The notes below the pieces were generated by a model. It did not search any database. It was not told the DNA's origin and was given only the letters and a program-made list of their open reading frames with translations. Of a stretch of 64,000 nucleotides of DNA, positions 21,501 through 33,489 are shown piece after piece (the first letter of the stretch is position 1; each line of letters opens with the position of its first letter). The position numbers and the translations under genes are program-made. The stretch is from Chlorella sorokiniana (lineage: Eukaryota > Chlorophyta > Trebouxiophyceae > Chlorellales > Chlorellaceae), in assembly GCA_025917655.1 (NCBI GenBank), contig CP084608.1:1674001-1738000 (forward strand), in the 5' to 3' direction.

Positions 21501-24406
21501 GCCTCCTGTTCTTTGGGCCGTCTCCCACTGCCTGCCAGCCCCGCCCCTTCGAGCTCTCTGCCTCTGGCCATGTGTTGTCCTTTTTCATCCATACCTCTGG
21601 GCTGCCCGGGCAGGGCAGTCGTGTTGCGCTGCCCACTGCGCCCCTCGCGGCTTTTCCCTCTGCGCCTTTTGCCACCCTCGTCCATCCCACCTGACGCCTC
21701 CCCTTTGCCCTCCCTCTGCGCCCCCGGCCAATGATCTGCTGCTCCGCTTGACGGGTCATCCCTGCTCTCGTTTCACCCGCTTGTTCCCCTCCGCACCGCC
21801 CGTACCGCAGGACCTCCGAGGAGCTGTACCTCTACCTGGGCGCCTCCATCGGCTACTGGCGGGGCGACATCAAGGGGCTGATGGAGGACATCGGTGCCCC
21901 CGGGGCTGCGCAGCGCTCTGCGCCCTGCATGGCTTGCCCATGTGGATCCCCTTGCCTAGCCCCAAAGCACCCCTGTGTTTGACACACACACACACACCCC
22001 TTCTCCTCCTCCCCGCAGGCGCGCTGCGCCCACCCTGTTCTGCGGCGTGCCCCGCGTCTTTGACCGCATCTACGCCGGCGTGATGGCCAAGGTGGCGGAG
22101 GGCTCCTTCCTGAAGAAGACCCTCTTCAACTGGGGCTTCTCCCGCAAGCTGCACTTCCTGCAGAAGGGCCTGCCCCACGACAAGGTGGGCGTCGCCATGT
22201 GGCGCAGGCGCTCGGGTGCCCTGAGCACAGGAATGTGCGGCGAGCCTCTGGACTGGTTGGTTGCTCTCCAGCACCCTTCCTCGGCTTCAATCCTGCTCCC
22301 TGCCCGTTCCTCCGCCCTTCCCGTGCTTCCAGGCCGCCCCCATCTTCGACAAGGTGGTGTTCTCCAAGATCAAGGAGAAGCTGGGCGGGCGTGTGAAGCT
22401 GGTGGTGTCGGGTGCGGCGCGCCCCCGCCTGCTTCCTGTTGCACCTGCCTTGCTGGAAAGCCGCACAGCGTCGACAAGCGACCCAGGAGCCTGAGCTTGT
22501 CACTTTTCAGAGTGCATACATCCCCCTCCCCCACCGCCACCACCACACACACATTCCATTATTCGCGCACACACCCTCATCCCCTGCAGGCGGCGCCCCC
22601 TGGCGCGCCACGTCGAGGACTTCCTCAAGGTCACCATGTGCTGCCGCGTGGTGCAGGTGGGCCGCCCGCCAGTGGGGCAGCTGGGGGGGGGCGGGGCTGT
22701 CGGCCACGCCAGGCGCTGCACCAAAGCACTTGACGCCTCGGGTCGCAGTGCTCTGCCCCCATCTGCCCAGCTGCCACCCACCCACCACGACGTCGTGTGT
22801 TGCCCTGCAGGGCTACGGCCTCACCGAAACCTGCGCTGCCTCCTTCATCGCGGTGCCTGATGTGCCGGTGAGGGGAGCGACGGAGGCAGTGCATGCATGC
22901 CGGCGGGGCTCGGCCCTGGGTGCCTTCCTGGCCCCCGCCCTGGCACAGCTGCGCGGGCCTCCTCTGCCCGCCTTCCTCTGCGCCCGCCCTGCCCGCCTTC
23001 CTCTGCGCCCGCCCTGCCCGCCTTGTGCGCCCGTGCACCTCGGGACCCCGCCCCCTGCGCCCCCAGGACCACTCGGGCACCGTGGGCCCCCGCTGCCGGT
23101 GCTGTCCTTCCGCCTGGAGGCGGTGCCCGAGATGAACTACGACCCGCTGGCCAGCCCGCCGCGGTGAGGCTGTGTGCTTGTGGGTGCTTGTGGGTGGGGG
23201 TGGGTGGTGGGGGTTGTATGGGGGAAGGGGGCGCTCAGGGGCAGGAAGGGTCGGTGAAGGAGTTGGGTGTCGGTCACACTTTCGCTCGCCGTCACGTGAG
23301 ATGAGCCTCAGCAGTTCTGCGGCGAGGGCGGTGCAGCAGTGGCCCGCAGGGCCCTCGTCATCCAGCCTGCTCCTGCCACTCATCCCCCACGATGCCCCTG
23401 CCCTGTTTGCTCGCACCAACACCCCCTCTGCCTCCACGCAGCGGCGAGGTGATTGTGAGGGGCCCCTCCGTCTTCACCGGCTACTACAAGGCGGAGGACA
23501 AGACGGAGGAGGTGCTGGAGGCGGACGGCTGGTTCCACACCGGCGACATCGGCGAGCTGACCCCCACCGGCGCGCTGCGCATCATCGACCGCAAGAAGAA
23601 CATCTTCAAGCTGTCCCAGGGTGCGGCGTGGCATTGGGGGGGGGGGGGGGGCCTGTGTGTTAGGACGGCATCTCGGATTTGCCGTGCTCCTCCTGGTGTT
23701 GACAGCCGGGGTGCAGGGGTGGGCGGCGGGCCCTCGCTGCGGCGCCTTGCTGCCCACCTTTTGGCTGAGGAGTGTGTCCCCTGCTGCCCCCCCGCCCTGC
23801 TGCCCCCAGGCGAGTACATTGCCGTGGAGAAGGTGGAGGGCATCTACAAGATGAACCCCGCGGTGGAGCAGATCTGGGTGTACGGCAACTCGTTTGAGAG
23901 CCAGCTGGTGGCGGTGGTGGTGCCTGTGGCGGCGCGCCTGGAGGCCATCGGCGCCGCGGTGGGGGCCAGGGGCCCCGCCGAGGAGCTGGCCAAGGACGAG
24001 CGGGTGAAGAAGGAGCTGCTGGCGCAGCTGACCGCCACCGCCAAGGAGGGCAAGCTCAAGGTGGGGCGGCGGCGCCGCGCCTTCACGCCCTCGCTCGCAC
24101 CCGCGCTGCTTCGCTGCGCCACCCAGCTCACGCCATGCCAGGGAACCACCCCTCCCTCCTGCTTCGCGCACTTGCCAGCGCCGCACGCCCTCCTTGCCCA
24201 CCCAGCACGTCTCTGCGCCCCCCGGCCCCCGCCGCTTCCCGCAGGGCTTTGAGCAGGTGCGGGCGGTGTATGTGGAGTCCCCCTCCGCCCTCTTCTCCGT
24301 GGAGAACGACCTGCTCACCCCCACCTTCAAGCTGAAGCGCGCGCCGCTCCAGAAGAAGTACCAGGGCGAGGTGGACGCCATGTACGCGGCGCTGAAGAAG
24401 GCGTGA
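18591..24406 (+). CDS. Long-chain acyl-CoA synthetase with triplicated exon
   Basis: Activates long-chain fatty acids to acyl-CoA through an acyl-adenylate (ANL superfamily). The ATG at 18591 begins MGKPVQPTSFIAEVAPAAGN. Blocks in order: IPYASLYEMFMASVEKFPSN, YGANSPEWMIAMQ, CNRQNLYCVPLYDSLGENAI, the P-loop YTSGTTGDPK, YLPLAHIYDR, LFCGVPRVFDRIYAGVMAKV, VKLVVSGA, GYGLTETCAAS, GWFHTGDIGELTPTGALRII, DRKKNIFKLSQ, GEYIAVEKVEGIY and DLLTPTFKLKRAPLQKKY. This is the plant LACS1/2/4-like layout, without an obvious peroxisomal signal at the Ala-rich C-terminus. About fifteen exons with short introns. The exon after the P-loop exists in three alternative copies (20603-20735, 20812-20957, 21325-21458); only one at a time keeps the frame. 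A poly-G run lies in a late intron. Confidence 0.92.
20603..21458 (+). repeat. Three tandem alternative copies of one LACS exon
   Basis: Copy A (20603-20735) reads GVMLSHTNVMAAILTLEQFV to DVYLSYLP and AHIFDR. Copy B (20812-20957) reads GVMLGHRSVLAAVAAMRAFL to DVFLSYLPLAHIYDR. Copy C (21325-21458) reads GVELSHRAVLATLSSLAAFL to DVYLGYLPLAHIYDR. Each follows a CAG acceptor, starts at phase 0 and ends at phase 2. Lengths are 133 (one base short in a C run), 146 and 134 nt, so any single copy fits between the exon ending DPK and the exon starting TSEELYLYLG, while two or three in series shift frame. Joining A to B puts a stop at once. The copies are clearly diverged, so the duplication is not recent. 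Confidence 0.85.
23636..23651 (+). repeat. Poly-G run in a LACS intron
   Basis: Sixteen consecutive G lie a short distance after the exon ending KNIFKLSQ. It is the longest homopolymer in the window and likely to be miscounted. Confidence 0.8.
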
Positions 24407-24893
24407 GCGCGCAGCATGTGCGCAGCCGTGCAGGCGCCGGTGCAGGCGGCCTCGGCCAGCCAGGGCGGCGCGCAGCCACCCCCCTTTGCCTTGCTCTTTT
24501 GATGAGAATGCCTCAAGTGCTGAAGGCAGTGCAAGTTGCGGCCCCAGCGCTGCTGGCGGCCCTCCATGCGTGCCTGAGCGATCGAGACGACTGGCTGTGA
24601 AGCAGCCTTGTCTAGCTTTCCCTTTGCACTCCCCTTTCAGCCCCCACCCAACCTTCCCATCGATCCCCAATCTGCTCGGAAACTGCTTTGCTTGAACGCA
24701 CCGACAAAGCCGGCAACAGCCCTCCGGCCTTCCTGGACATCCCCAGGCCTGTTCAGGGCGGGCGCCGCTCGCGAGTCGTGCGCACAGTCACCTGTACCCT
24801 AACCCCCTTTCATCCCCTTTCATCGCTCATTTTGAAAGCGGTGTCGTCGTCATGCCACATTGTTGTGGCACTCCAGAAGCGTGTGACATTGCT
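24407..24893. other. Convergent 3' spacer, LACS / PUS1
   Basis: 487 bp between two converging stops. No open frame here looks conserved and no repeat or RNA gene was seen. Confidence 0.4.
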
Positions 24894-27800
24894 TCAGGGT
24901 GCTGCCAAGGGATCAGTCCGAGTACTCAGCAGCAGGCACATCGACCGCCGGCTTGCCGCCGCCACCGCGGCCCCGCTGTCCGGGCGGCGGCAGCACGCGC
25001 CCGATCGCCCGCCAAAGCTGCTGCAGCGCCGCTTGCCGCCCTGGCCGCCGTCCCTGCCGCCGCCCCTGCCGCCGCTGTGTGGCCGCTTCTGTCCATACGA
25101 CTCCATGCCGCCCACCAGGGACGCCGCTCCGGCGCCCTTGAGCGGCGGCGGGCGGCGGCCGCCGCCCTGGCGGATGCTGGCCACGTATTCCTTCCACTGG
25201 CTGCAGCGTGGGGGGTGCCCGGCGAAAGGATGTTGAGAAGCCCAGCAGGGAAACCAGCAGGGCTGGCCACAGCGGCATGGGTGCACCGGTCACTGAGACC
25301 GCGCCATGCTGGCGTCCAGCGCCCATGTGCAAGCCAAGCCTGTGTTCCCCCCCGCTTCCCACCTGAAGCGATAGTTTGCGTCGTTGATCGTCTTGAGCCA
25401 GGCCGCGTTGACGCACTCCTCGCCGTCCCGCTGCGCAATGTGCGGGTACAGGCGGCTGGCCTGCGGGCGGACAAAGGCACACAGACCCAGGCTGAGCCCA
25501 CCAGTAGAGGCTGGCCGCCACGGAGCCCCCTCGCCCGCCAGCAACGCCATGCGCGGGCAGGCACACATGCAGGCGGGCGGCTCGTGCTTTGTTCGCAGTT
25601 TCCGCGCCCATCCCTTGCGCCGCGCCTTGAACTCGTCCACCGCGGCCTGGAAGTCTGCCAGCGAGAGGCGGGCGTGCAGCGCGCCCCACTGCTCGTTGTA
25701 CGCGTCGAAGAAACACTCGTCCAGGAACAGGCCCAGCTCCGGGGCCATGGGGGTGTTGAGATCTGGGGTGGGGGTGGGTGGGTGGGGGTGGGGCGGCAGG
25801 GACGGGGACAGGGAAGGTGGGTGGGTGGGCGCCGCAAAGTTTGGCGAGCGCGGAGAGGCAGCGTAAGGCGGAAGGCCGGCAGTGCCCAGGCCTGAACGAC
25901 AAGAGCCAGCAAAGCGCCGCGCCAGAGGCGCTTGCTGCGGGCCAGGAGGCGCGGGCCACGCCTGCGTGCCTCCTGGCACAAGGCCTGGTCCCTGCTCGGC
26001 ATACAGGGAGGCTCAACGAGCGCCCCCACCCCAGCCCCCGCCCCCTCTTTCCTCCACCCCTGAACCCACCGGCGCTGGACTTGATCGCCAGCTGCAGGCA
26101 GGCCAGCGGGCGTCGCCGCGCGCCACCGCAACCGCCATGCCCACCATCTTGCGGATCTGGTGCAGCATGAAGCTCTGGCCCACCACCACCAGCCTCACCC
26201 AACGCTGCCCGCTGATCTCCATGATGCCCGGGCACCTGCAACAAAACAAAAAAGGGGGTGGCTGGGTGGGTGTTGCGGGGGCTTGATGCCCCTCCCGCTG
26301 CTGTTGAACAAAAGAAAGCCTGCATCAATGTGGAAGAACTGCGGGCTCTCCGCGATGAACGTAGAGCTGCCGGCGCCGAGCGGCCGCTGCTCAGCCGGGC
26401 TGACCTGAAGGACAGGATGTAGCGCTTGACGTCGGGCGCCGTGGCTGGCTTGCGCACGGTGAAGTTGTGGTAGTTGTGGGTGCCCTCGTACTGCACGGTT
26501 GGGCGGTACAATGGAGGCACGACGGGCGAGGGTGGCTGTAGGTGCAGCGAGAAAGGTGGGTGGCTGTTTTGGTGCACCACCTCCCGGGGTGGGGAGGGGG
26601 ATTGGAAGGCAGCTTGTGCTGACGGCACTTGGCAGCATGGCAGGAGGAAAGCGGTGCGCTGGCGGCCTACGTGCGACAGTATGCGGGTCAGCTGCTCCGC
26701 GCATGCCGCATCAAACACGAACGGAGCGTCGCCCTCAGGGGCGGGCAGTGCGGCCGAGGCCACTGCAGCGGAGCTGACGCCGTTGCGGCTGGCGGCTGCG
26801 CCATCGCTGGGCGTGTCGCCCGGCGGAGCTGCATCACCCGCCTGCGCTGCATCGCCTGCCTGCGCTGCATCACCCCCTGCGCTACCGCCAGCGGAGCCGG
26901 CCCTGCAGCCTCGCCGCCCGTCGCCTGCGGCGTGGCCTCTGCAGGCTCGGCCGGCGCAGGCGCCGCTCCTGCGTCCACCGCTGGCTGCACCTGCTGCTGC
27001 TCCCCGTTCTGCTCCTGCTTCTGCTCCCCGTCCTGCTCCTGCTGCTGCACCTGCTGCTGCTCCTGCTGGCTTGCCGCCGCATCAGCCATGGCTGCCGCTG
27101 CGCGGTGCGCACGTCCGCGGCCCTGCCGCGGGTCGAAGGCCCACTCCGGCAGGACATACTCGTACCTGCAGGGGGCACACAGCAGGCACAGCAGCGCCTG
27201 GCACAGCAAAGCCAGCCTGACGACAGGGAGCGGCCGACTCCTCGGCTGCATGTGCTCTCGCGGAGGGCTGTGCGGCCCGCTGCCGCCCGCACCTGCGCTT
27301 GTCGCAGTGCTTGCGCGAGTCGAAGCCGTTGGTGGCGCGCTCGTAGCCAAAGACGCGGATCTGGTGCGGGGCAAGAGGCGGCGGTTGGCTCCAGCGCAAG
27401 CCTGGCGAGTGTGCTGTCGTGGAGCGGGGCGCTGCCCATGCCGCACACGTGTGTTTAGGGTAAGTTGCGGCTGCGGCCCCCACTCTCCACCTGCCTTGCG
27501 GGCCCACCTGGTCGGGCAGCGCTGCGTTGATGCGCTCCACCACACCCGCGGGCTCCAGCACCATCTTCAGGCTCACCACCTGACCCACCGCGCTGACGCC
27601 CTTGTCCGTGCGCGCCGCCCGCATCCAGTGGATCTGCGGGGGTGGGGAAAGGGAAAGGGGCATGGCCGGGGCGGGGCTGTGGCGGGGACGCGCTGCCCGG
27701 CACACTGGCAGCGTGTGGCCGGCGCTGCATGTTTCCCTTCACCCATCAACAGGAATCAACAGGCACTTGCTGCGCCACAGCCGCGCACCTTCATGAAGCC

Positions 27801-28308
27801 GTGGTCGTCGTTGTTGGCGTCTGAGATGGCGCCAGCGGCGTGCAGCGCGCGGAACAGCTCGTCCTCAATCGTGCGCGCCCCCGGGTTGCGCTGCATGCCC
27901 TGGTAGCCGTGCCCCACGTAGGCCAGGAACAGAGCCACCTTGCGCTTCTTGGCGGGGTTGGTTGCGGGCTGCAGGGCGGGGCCCTGCAGGGCAAGGCAGC
28001 CGAGGCGAGGCGAGCCCTGTGGTGTGGGCGGCGGCGGCAGCACAAGCCCACAGGCAGGAATGTCGCCGCACGTCTGCATACATATTCAGACGTTCATGCG
28101 CCTGTTGTGAAGCACACCTGGCCGTGCTTTTCAATTCCGACCGCACCTTGGTGGGCTTCGGCTTGTCGCCGGCACGCTCCGTCTCCTTCTTGCCCTCGCT
28201 ACCAAGCTTTTTGTCGGCAATATCGTCTTCCCCTGCATCTTGCGAGGACTCGGCGGCAACATGACGCTCCACTGCCACTGCTTGGGAGGCTGGCTGCTCT
28301 TGTTCCAT
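24894..28308 (-). CDS. PUS1: tRNA pseudouridine synthase, TruA/PUS1 family
   Basis: Isomerises uridines in tRNA (PUS1 type, nuclear and often also mitochondrial). The ATG at 28308 opens an acidic/Lys-rich leader, MEQEQPASQAVAVERHVAAE. Catalytic core: KRKVALFLAYVGHGYQGMQR, TIEDELFRALHAAGAI, MRAARTDKGVSAVGQVVSLK (Asp of RTDKGV is the nucleophile), INAALPDQIRVFGYERATNG, FDSRKHCDKR, YEYVLPEWAFDP, YEGTHNYHNFTVRK, PGIMEISGQRWVRLVVVGQS, FMLHQIRKMVGMAVAVARGD. An Ala/Gln-rich insert (about 26760-27110) lies between the YEYVLPEWAFDP and YEGTHNYHNF blocks. The C-terminal part has APELGLFLDECFFDAYNEQW and SQWKEYVASIRQ, followed by a Gly/Arg-rich tail. The end is uncertain: one frame stops at 24894, another at 24913. 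The family call is secure. Confidence 0.88.
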
Positions 28309-28548
28309 CGTTGCCGCTTGGGCACGTGCAGATAGGCTGGCAGTGCAACTCGAACTACACGCCACATAAACGGCATGCACTGGTTGTCGACTTCATGTCG
28401 CGGCAGTCGCCCAGCGGCGCAAAGCGCCGGCGCCCACCCCGAGCATCTCGTGTTGCACGGAAAGGGGCCCCGCTGCTGCCCGCTTGGGCTGTCTCACCGT
28501 TGAGGGCACTATTACAGACCGCTGGGTTCAGGCTACGGGGAAACGACC

Positions 28549-29436
28549 GCAAGGATGTGAATGGGGGCCAATGCAAAGGGCACAGGGGCAGAGAACGGAC
28601 GCTGAGTATGAACAGCAGTGCCGCTGCAACACTGCGCCCGAAATGGGGTCAGCCCACTTGTGACAGTGCACCCACATACCGCATTACCACCAGATTGCTA
28701 CTAGCTCCGCCGTCTAGATTCTTGAAGAAGGCCACCCAGGGCTCGCCAGTGGTTGGGTCCACCGCCAGAGCTGGCGGCGACAGGGGTGCCTGGGCTCCTG
28801 TCCTGGTGCTGCCACCGCCAGCTGGCTGTGTCGCCAGCTTCAGCGTGCTCTGGTGGTGCCTGGCCAGCAAGCCAGCCCACCTGGCTTGCGTTTGCAGCCT
28901 CCTACGGTAGGCAGGTTAAGGTCGGCGCAGGGTGCAGATCATAAATGGGAGAGGCATGAAGGGGCAGTGGCAGCTCATGTCGCAGCAGGCGCCCATCGGC
29001 GGTGGGAAGGTTGGGGGCGCCAGCGGCGCTGCATTTGTGAACATCGAAGCAATAGATATAGAAGAAAAGGTGTGAAGCATACTGGCGGCCAACCACAGCG
29101 ACAATGTGGGGCAATGAAGAGCTGGCTGAGCAGCTTTATCAGGCCTTTGAAGGGGTTGTGAGGAAAGACAGCACGGATGGTGAATGGGGGCCAATGCAAG
29201 GGGGATGAGCAGGGAAAGAACGGAGGCAGAGCATGCTCAGCATAGCACAGCGGCCACTGCAACACCACGCCCAACATCGTGTACGCCCGCTTGCGAGAGT
29301 GGACGGTTTGAACCTATCATGCAACCCCATACCGCATCAGCACCAAAATAGTGAGTGACCCAAAGCCTTGTTTCCTCAGGAAGGCCACCCACGGCTCGCC
29401 AGTGGCTGGGTCCACCGCCAGAGCGGGCGGCGACAG
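28549..29436 (-). repeat. Tandem duplication of the glycoprotein 3' end
   Basis: Sequence around 28549-28800 is repeated at about 29172-29436, some 620-650 bp apart. Shared stretches include GTGAATGGGGGCCAATGCAA (28557 and 29178) and GGCTCGCCAGTGG...TGGGTCCACCGCCAGAG. On the minus strand both copies encode ALAVDPxTGEPWVAF followed by a different last stretch (LRKQGFGSLTILVLMRYGV or FKNLDGGASSNLVVMRYVG) and a stop. They are therefore two versions of the terminal exon with its flank. The copies have diverged by many substitutions and small gaps. Confidence 0.75.
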
Positions 29437-32400
29437 GCCAGGCAGCCCAAAGGCGCTCTCCACGAAGAACGGGTCGCCCACCGGGCCCAGGTGGTTAAGA
29501 GGGCGTACTTGAACACGGTGAGAGTGCTGGTGGAGGCGTCAAAGGGTTGGGTGCCAGACGCGCGCATGACCACGGCGTACAACTCGCCACTGGGTCCAAA
29601 CGCCAGCTTGGGGGCCATCGAGTCTGGTGCGGTTGAGCCTTGTGGATTGCCTGCAGGAACAACAAGATAGGCGGCTTGTGTGGAAGATGCACACGTGTCA
29701 CCTGCATGGCCCCCAGCGGCAGGTGTCGCAACGCAAGCTTGCATGTCAGTGACGTACCTCTGATCAATCCTAAAGAGGTTGGAATGAGGGTTTGGGGGTC
29801 GTATCTAAAGCAAAAGGAAAGATACGTGACTGCCGTTGTTGTGATGGTTTGCGTGGCGGCAACGTGTGGCACACCGTCCGGGCGCAGCGCAATGCTGACT
29901 GCGCTGGCAGCCAAGGGGAGCGTTGCGGCAACCCGGACAAAGCCGGCATCCACTTTTCTGGCACCATCTTCAGAGCACGCCCAGGGGCCTCTGGACACAG
30001 AGGAGCAGAGCACCACCCGCCGCAGAAAGAAAGGCTCCGGCGTCGACGGGAATGAGAGCAGAGCGACGGACTCGGCAGCGACCGCCACAAACACGCGCCT
30101 GGTGGCGGCGTCAACCGCGAGGTCGACGCCACGCCCGGCCTGCGCCACGCCGTTGTTCAATGGCAGCGGGGCTGGCCGCCGCCGGTTGCGTAAGCCACCC
30201 AGCAGCCGGGGCCATCGCGTTTGTAAACAAAGGCGCCGGTGGAGTCGGTGAAGGCCACCAGCGGCACGCCGTCCACGTCCACGGCCACCGCGACGTCGTT
30301 GGCTGCCGCCGACGCCACGACCTCCTGGACGACAGTCACTTCGCCGCTCTGTGCGGACAGGTCGAACGTGCTGTGGATTGGCGTGCCTGTGGTGGCGCCA
30401 CCGCCCAGGGAAAGGTATGCAGCGTGGGCCAGGCCTGTTGCGGGGTTGATCGCCAAGTCGGCCTGCGGAACTCCAGCGTTGAAGCTGCTGTTAAACTGAA
30501 TCGCCCAGCCAGCCGCCAGGGGCCTGTACACTATCAATGGGTAGAAGTTGGCCGGAGGCTCGAAGCTGCTCAGCGCCGAGGCGGGATGGCCTGCCTCGCC
30601 GCGCGCTGCCAGAAACCCAAGGTGGCGCGGACTGGCAACTGGGGGCCAACATCCTGGCTGCTTAAAGAGTTGTATTCGAACACCCATTGGCTTGACTGCA
30701 CATGGAGGGGCGACAGGAAGGGTTCAGGGAGGAGAAAGACATGCGTGGGTTGCCAGCGAACCATTTACCGCTGGAAGACACAGGCATGCCTCACAGCTGG
30801 ACACTTACCGGTGGGCTGGGTGGTGGGCTGGGTGGGGGCTAGGCGGCGGCGGGCTGGGTGGTGGTGCAGGAGGCGGTGGGCTGGGTGGTGGGCTGGGTGG
30901 CGGCGGGCTGGGAGGTGGGCTGGGTGGCGGCGGGCTGGGAGGTGGGCTGGGCGGCGGCGGGCTGGGTGGTGGGCTGGGTGGTGGGCTGGGCGGCGGGCTT
31001 GGTGGTGGGCTGGGCGTCGGCGGGCTGGGTGGGGGGCTGGGTGGCGGCGGGCTGGGTGGTGGGCTGGGGGCGGCGGCGGCCGGGGTGGTGGGCTGGGCGG
31101 TGGCGGCCGGGGTGGTGGGCTGGGCGGCGGCGGGCTGGGTGGCGACGGGCTGGGTGGGGGCTGGGTGGAGGGCTGGGTGGTGGCGGATTGGGTGGCGGTT
31201 TTGGAGGTGGGGGCTGAGGCTTTGGCTTGGGAGGTGGAGGGCGTGGCTTTGGCTTAGGAGGAGGAGGGCGCGGCTTGGGCTTGGGGGAGGCGGGGATGGC
31301 TTGGGCCTGGGGGAGGCGGGCGCGGCTTTGGCCTGGGAGGAGGGGGCCGTGGCTTGGGCTTGGGGGAGGAGGGCGTGGCTTGGGCCTGGGAGGAGGCGGG
31401 CGCGGCTTGGGCCTTGGAGGAGGCGGGCGCGGCTTGGGCTTGGGAGGAGGCGGGCGCGGCTTGGGCTTGGGAGGAGGAGGGCGTGGCTTGGGCTTGGGGG
31501 AGGCGGGCGTGGCTTAGGCTTGGGAGGGGGGTGGCTTGGGCTTGGGAGGAGGTGGGCGCGGCGTCGGCGTTGGTGGTGGCGGCGGCGGTTGTGGATAATC
31601 CACTGTCCAGTGAAGCAACGCTGAAGGGCTGCCGTTGTTTGGGTACAAGCGCAACCCTGCAAGCAACGGAAGGCACCACACCAACAATGTCCATGGGCGG
31701 CAGGCGGCGGTGCAATGAGAAGGCACGCCTGCTGAGGAGCATCGCCTCCCCCATCAGGCAGGCAGCGGCGGCTTCTCGCATGCGCATCAGCTGAACATGC
31801 CTGGGTCGCCGCATGCGGGTGGCGGCGCGCGGGTGCCGCGGCGCCGAGGAAGCGAGCGGGGCAGCCGGCGCGAGCCTGCATGCAGCAAGAGCAGGGTGTT
31901 TCATGGCAGGGGAGAGCAGGGGCGAGGATGGCAGCGCCGACCGTAAGCAAGAAGAACCTCCAAGGCGCTGAATGGGGCTGCGGAGCTAGCTGGGGCCTCA
32001 CCTCAAACCGGATGAGGAAGGCGCCCGGCACGGTGCGGCTGCGCTGCAGCACCCAGCGTGCCCCTGGGCCGCCCCATGCTGAGGCTGGCGTTGGCGCACA
32101 CAGACGAGGCGGTGAGGAAGCTGCGGCTGGGGCACCCGCCAGCTCTCGCCCCACCAGCTGCAGGTTGGTCGGGAACCGAGCCTTGGTACGACAGCGCAAT
32201 CAGGGCCACAGCAACACACGCTTGTCAACCTCCCAGGGACGGCGGCACTCAACCACGCTGCATCAAAATAGCGAGGCTATGCGGCAGCCAGAGCCCCGTT
32301 GGAGGGAGGCCTTGCCGCTGCACCTGGAACGTCAGCGGTATGCCCTGCAGCTCATCTGGCGGGGAGACAGCCAGGGGTGCCTCCACAGCCCACGTCGACC

Positions 32401-33101
32401 GTTCCCCGCCAGCGTTTGCCCAAAGCACCAGCCCCTCGCTGGGCCTGGACAAAGGGCATCAAAAGCTGAGGGGTCAGGGCAACAACCTTCTTGAAGGATC
32501 ACATGCCGACCGCTCAACAGCTTCGGCGACGGCCAGGGTGCATGCAGCCTGCACAGCATACGCCACACAGCCAGGCAGCACAACTGGGCGGCAACTGCAG
32601 CATTCTCACTGCTGGCACAAAAGGCTCCCGAGCCAGCCTGCACAGAGCGGCCAACAGGAGCGACTCAAAGCGTGCTCACGGATCTGGCTTGGACAGCCTA
32701 AACAACTGCCTGCACCAGGCACACACTCAAGCCCGGGCACGCATGCTCCAGGCAGGCTCACCGCTGAAGGAGCAGCCCTGACGCCCCACCAGACGGATCC
32801 ACTTGGGGCCGACGTCAGCCTGCGCTGCTGCCCCTGCGGTACAGAGCGGGACAAGAGCAGCGTGCACGACAGCGTGCGGTTGACGTGGGTTACATGCAAC
32901 GCTAGTAATGGATTTTTCGGGATGGTGGTCCTCCGCCGCTCGGCTGAGGGCCACTGGGCTGGGTGAGCAACTGCTGCTCAGCGTGGATCCGGCAGGTGCA
33001 GCCTGCAGCTGCTGGTGGCGCTGTGGTCGAGGCATCCCATACCACCGCTCACCAGTCAAGCACACTGCAAGCACGGCACACTGCACCAGCGCCCTGATCA
33101 T
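29317..33101 (-). CDS. Secreted Ser/Pro-rich cell-wall glycoprotein with beta-propeller-like region
   Basis: Probable extracellular matrix glycoprotein. Exon 1 (ATG at 33101) and exon 2 join in phase to give a signal peptide, MIRALVQCAVLAVCLTGAAA, and a mature start near QADVGPKWIRLVGRQGC. Next come LVLWANAGGERSTWAVEAPL and LTFQVQRQGLPPTGLWLP, then SVPTNLQLVGRELAG and a region ending NNGSPSALLHWTVDYP. A long hinge of PPSPPP and PPRPPPPKPKPRP repeats (about 30805-31600) is typical of hydroxyproline-rich green-algal wall proteins. After the hinge are repeats resembling propeller blades: ADLAINPATGLAHAAYLSLG, NDVAVAVDVDGVPLVAFTDS, RGVDLAVDAATRRVFVAVAA, PKLAFGPSGELYAVVMRA and ALAVDPATGEPWVAFLRKQG. 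The last exon stops at 29317. A second, diverged last exon lies downstream to about 28649. No named family recognised for the globular parts. Confidence 0.7.
30805..31600 (-). repeat. Proline-rich hinge repeats
   Basis: Low-complexity coding repeats of two kinds. PPSPPP(P) units lie toward 30805-31190. Units of 30-36 nt encoding PPRPPPPKPKPRP-like sequence lie at about 31200-31550. Frame slips between the two are likely as read. Such hinges are normally O-glycosylated at hydroxyproline. Confidence 0.8.
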
Positions 33102-33489
33102 GCTGAAGCCACGCAAGGACCTTCAGAGGAAGAAGCATAAAAAGATTCCCAGTGAAGGCCGGCAGCGCGGTTCCGCCGCCGCCAGCTGCCGCGAGGAAGC
33201 CCAGCCGCCCGGCGCCATCCAGGCGTTCGCTGAACAAAGATCGAGTAGAACCTCACCTCGGCGACGTCATTTGCACGCGAAAAGGAGCCAGGCCTGGTCG
33301 AACGGAAAGCTGCTGAGCACACTTCTGGCCCCGCGGCGTTGTTATGGAGCAGCAGCAGGGCAGCGCCCCGCAACTCTGGTTTGGCCCCTGGCCGATTTGC
33401 GAGCCCGGAGGACTTGCTCGACCATGTTACCATGGCGCTGACAAACGTGGCAAGTGCCTCATTCCTGAGAAGCTGCCTGCCGCTTGACC

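Noticed and set aside
24913-26763. 616-codon minus-strand frame as one uninterrupted gene
   Set aside because: It reads through introns of the PUS1 gene; conserved PUS1 blocks switch between frames at good splice sites, so the long frame is partly chance.
30805-31600. Gly/Trp-rich plus-strand frames (GGGLGGGLGG-like)
   Set aside because: They are the complement of the proline-rich hinge of the minus-strand glycoprotein, which has a signal peptide and conserved flanking exons.
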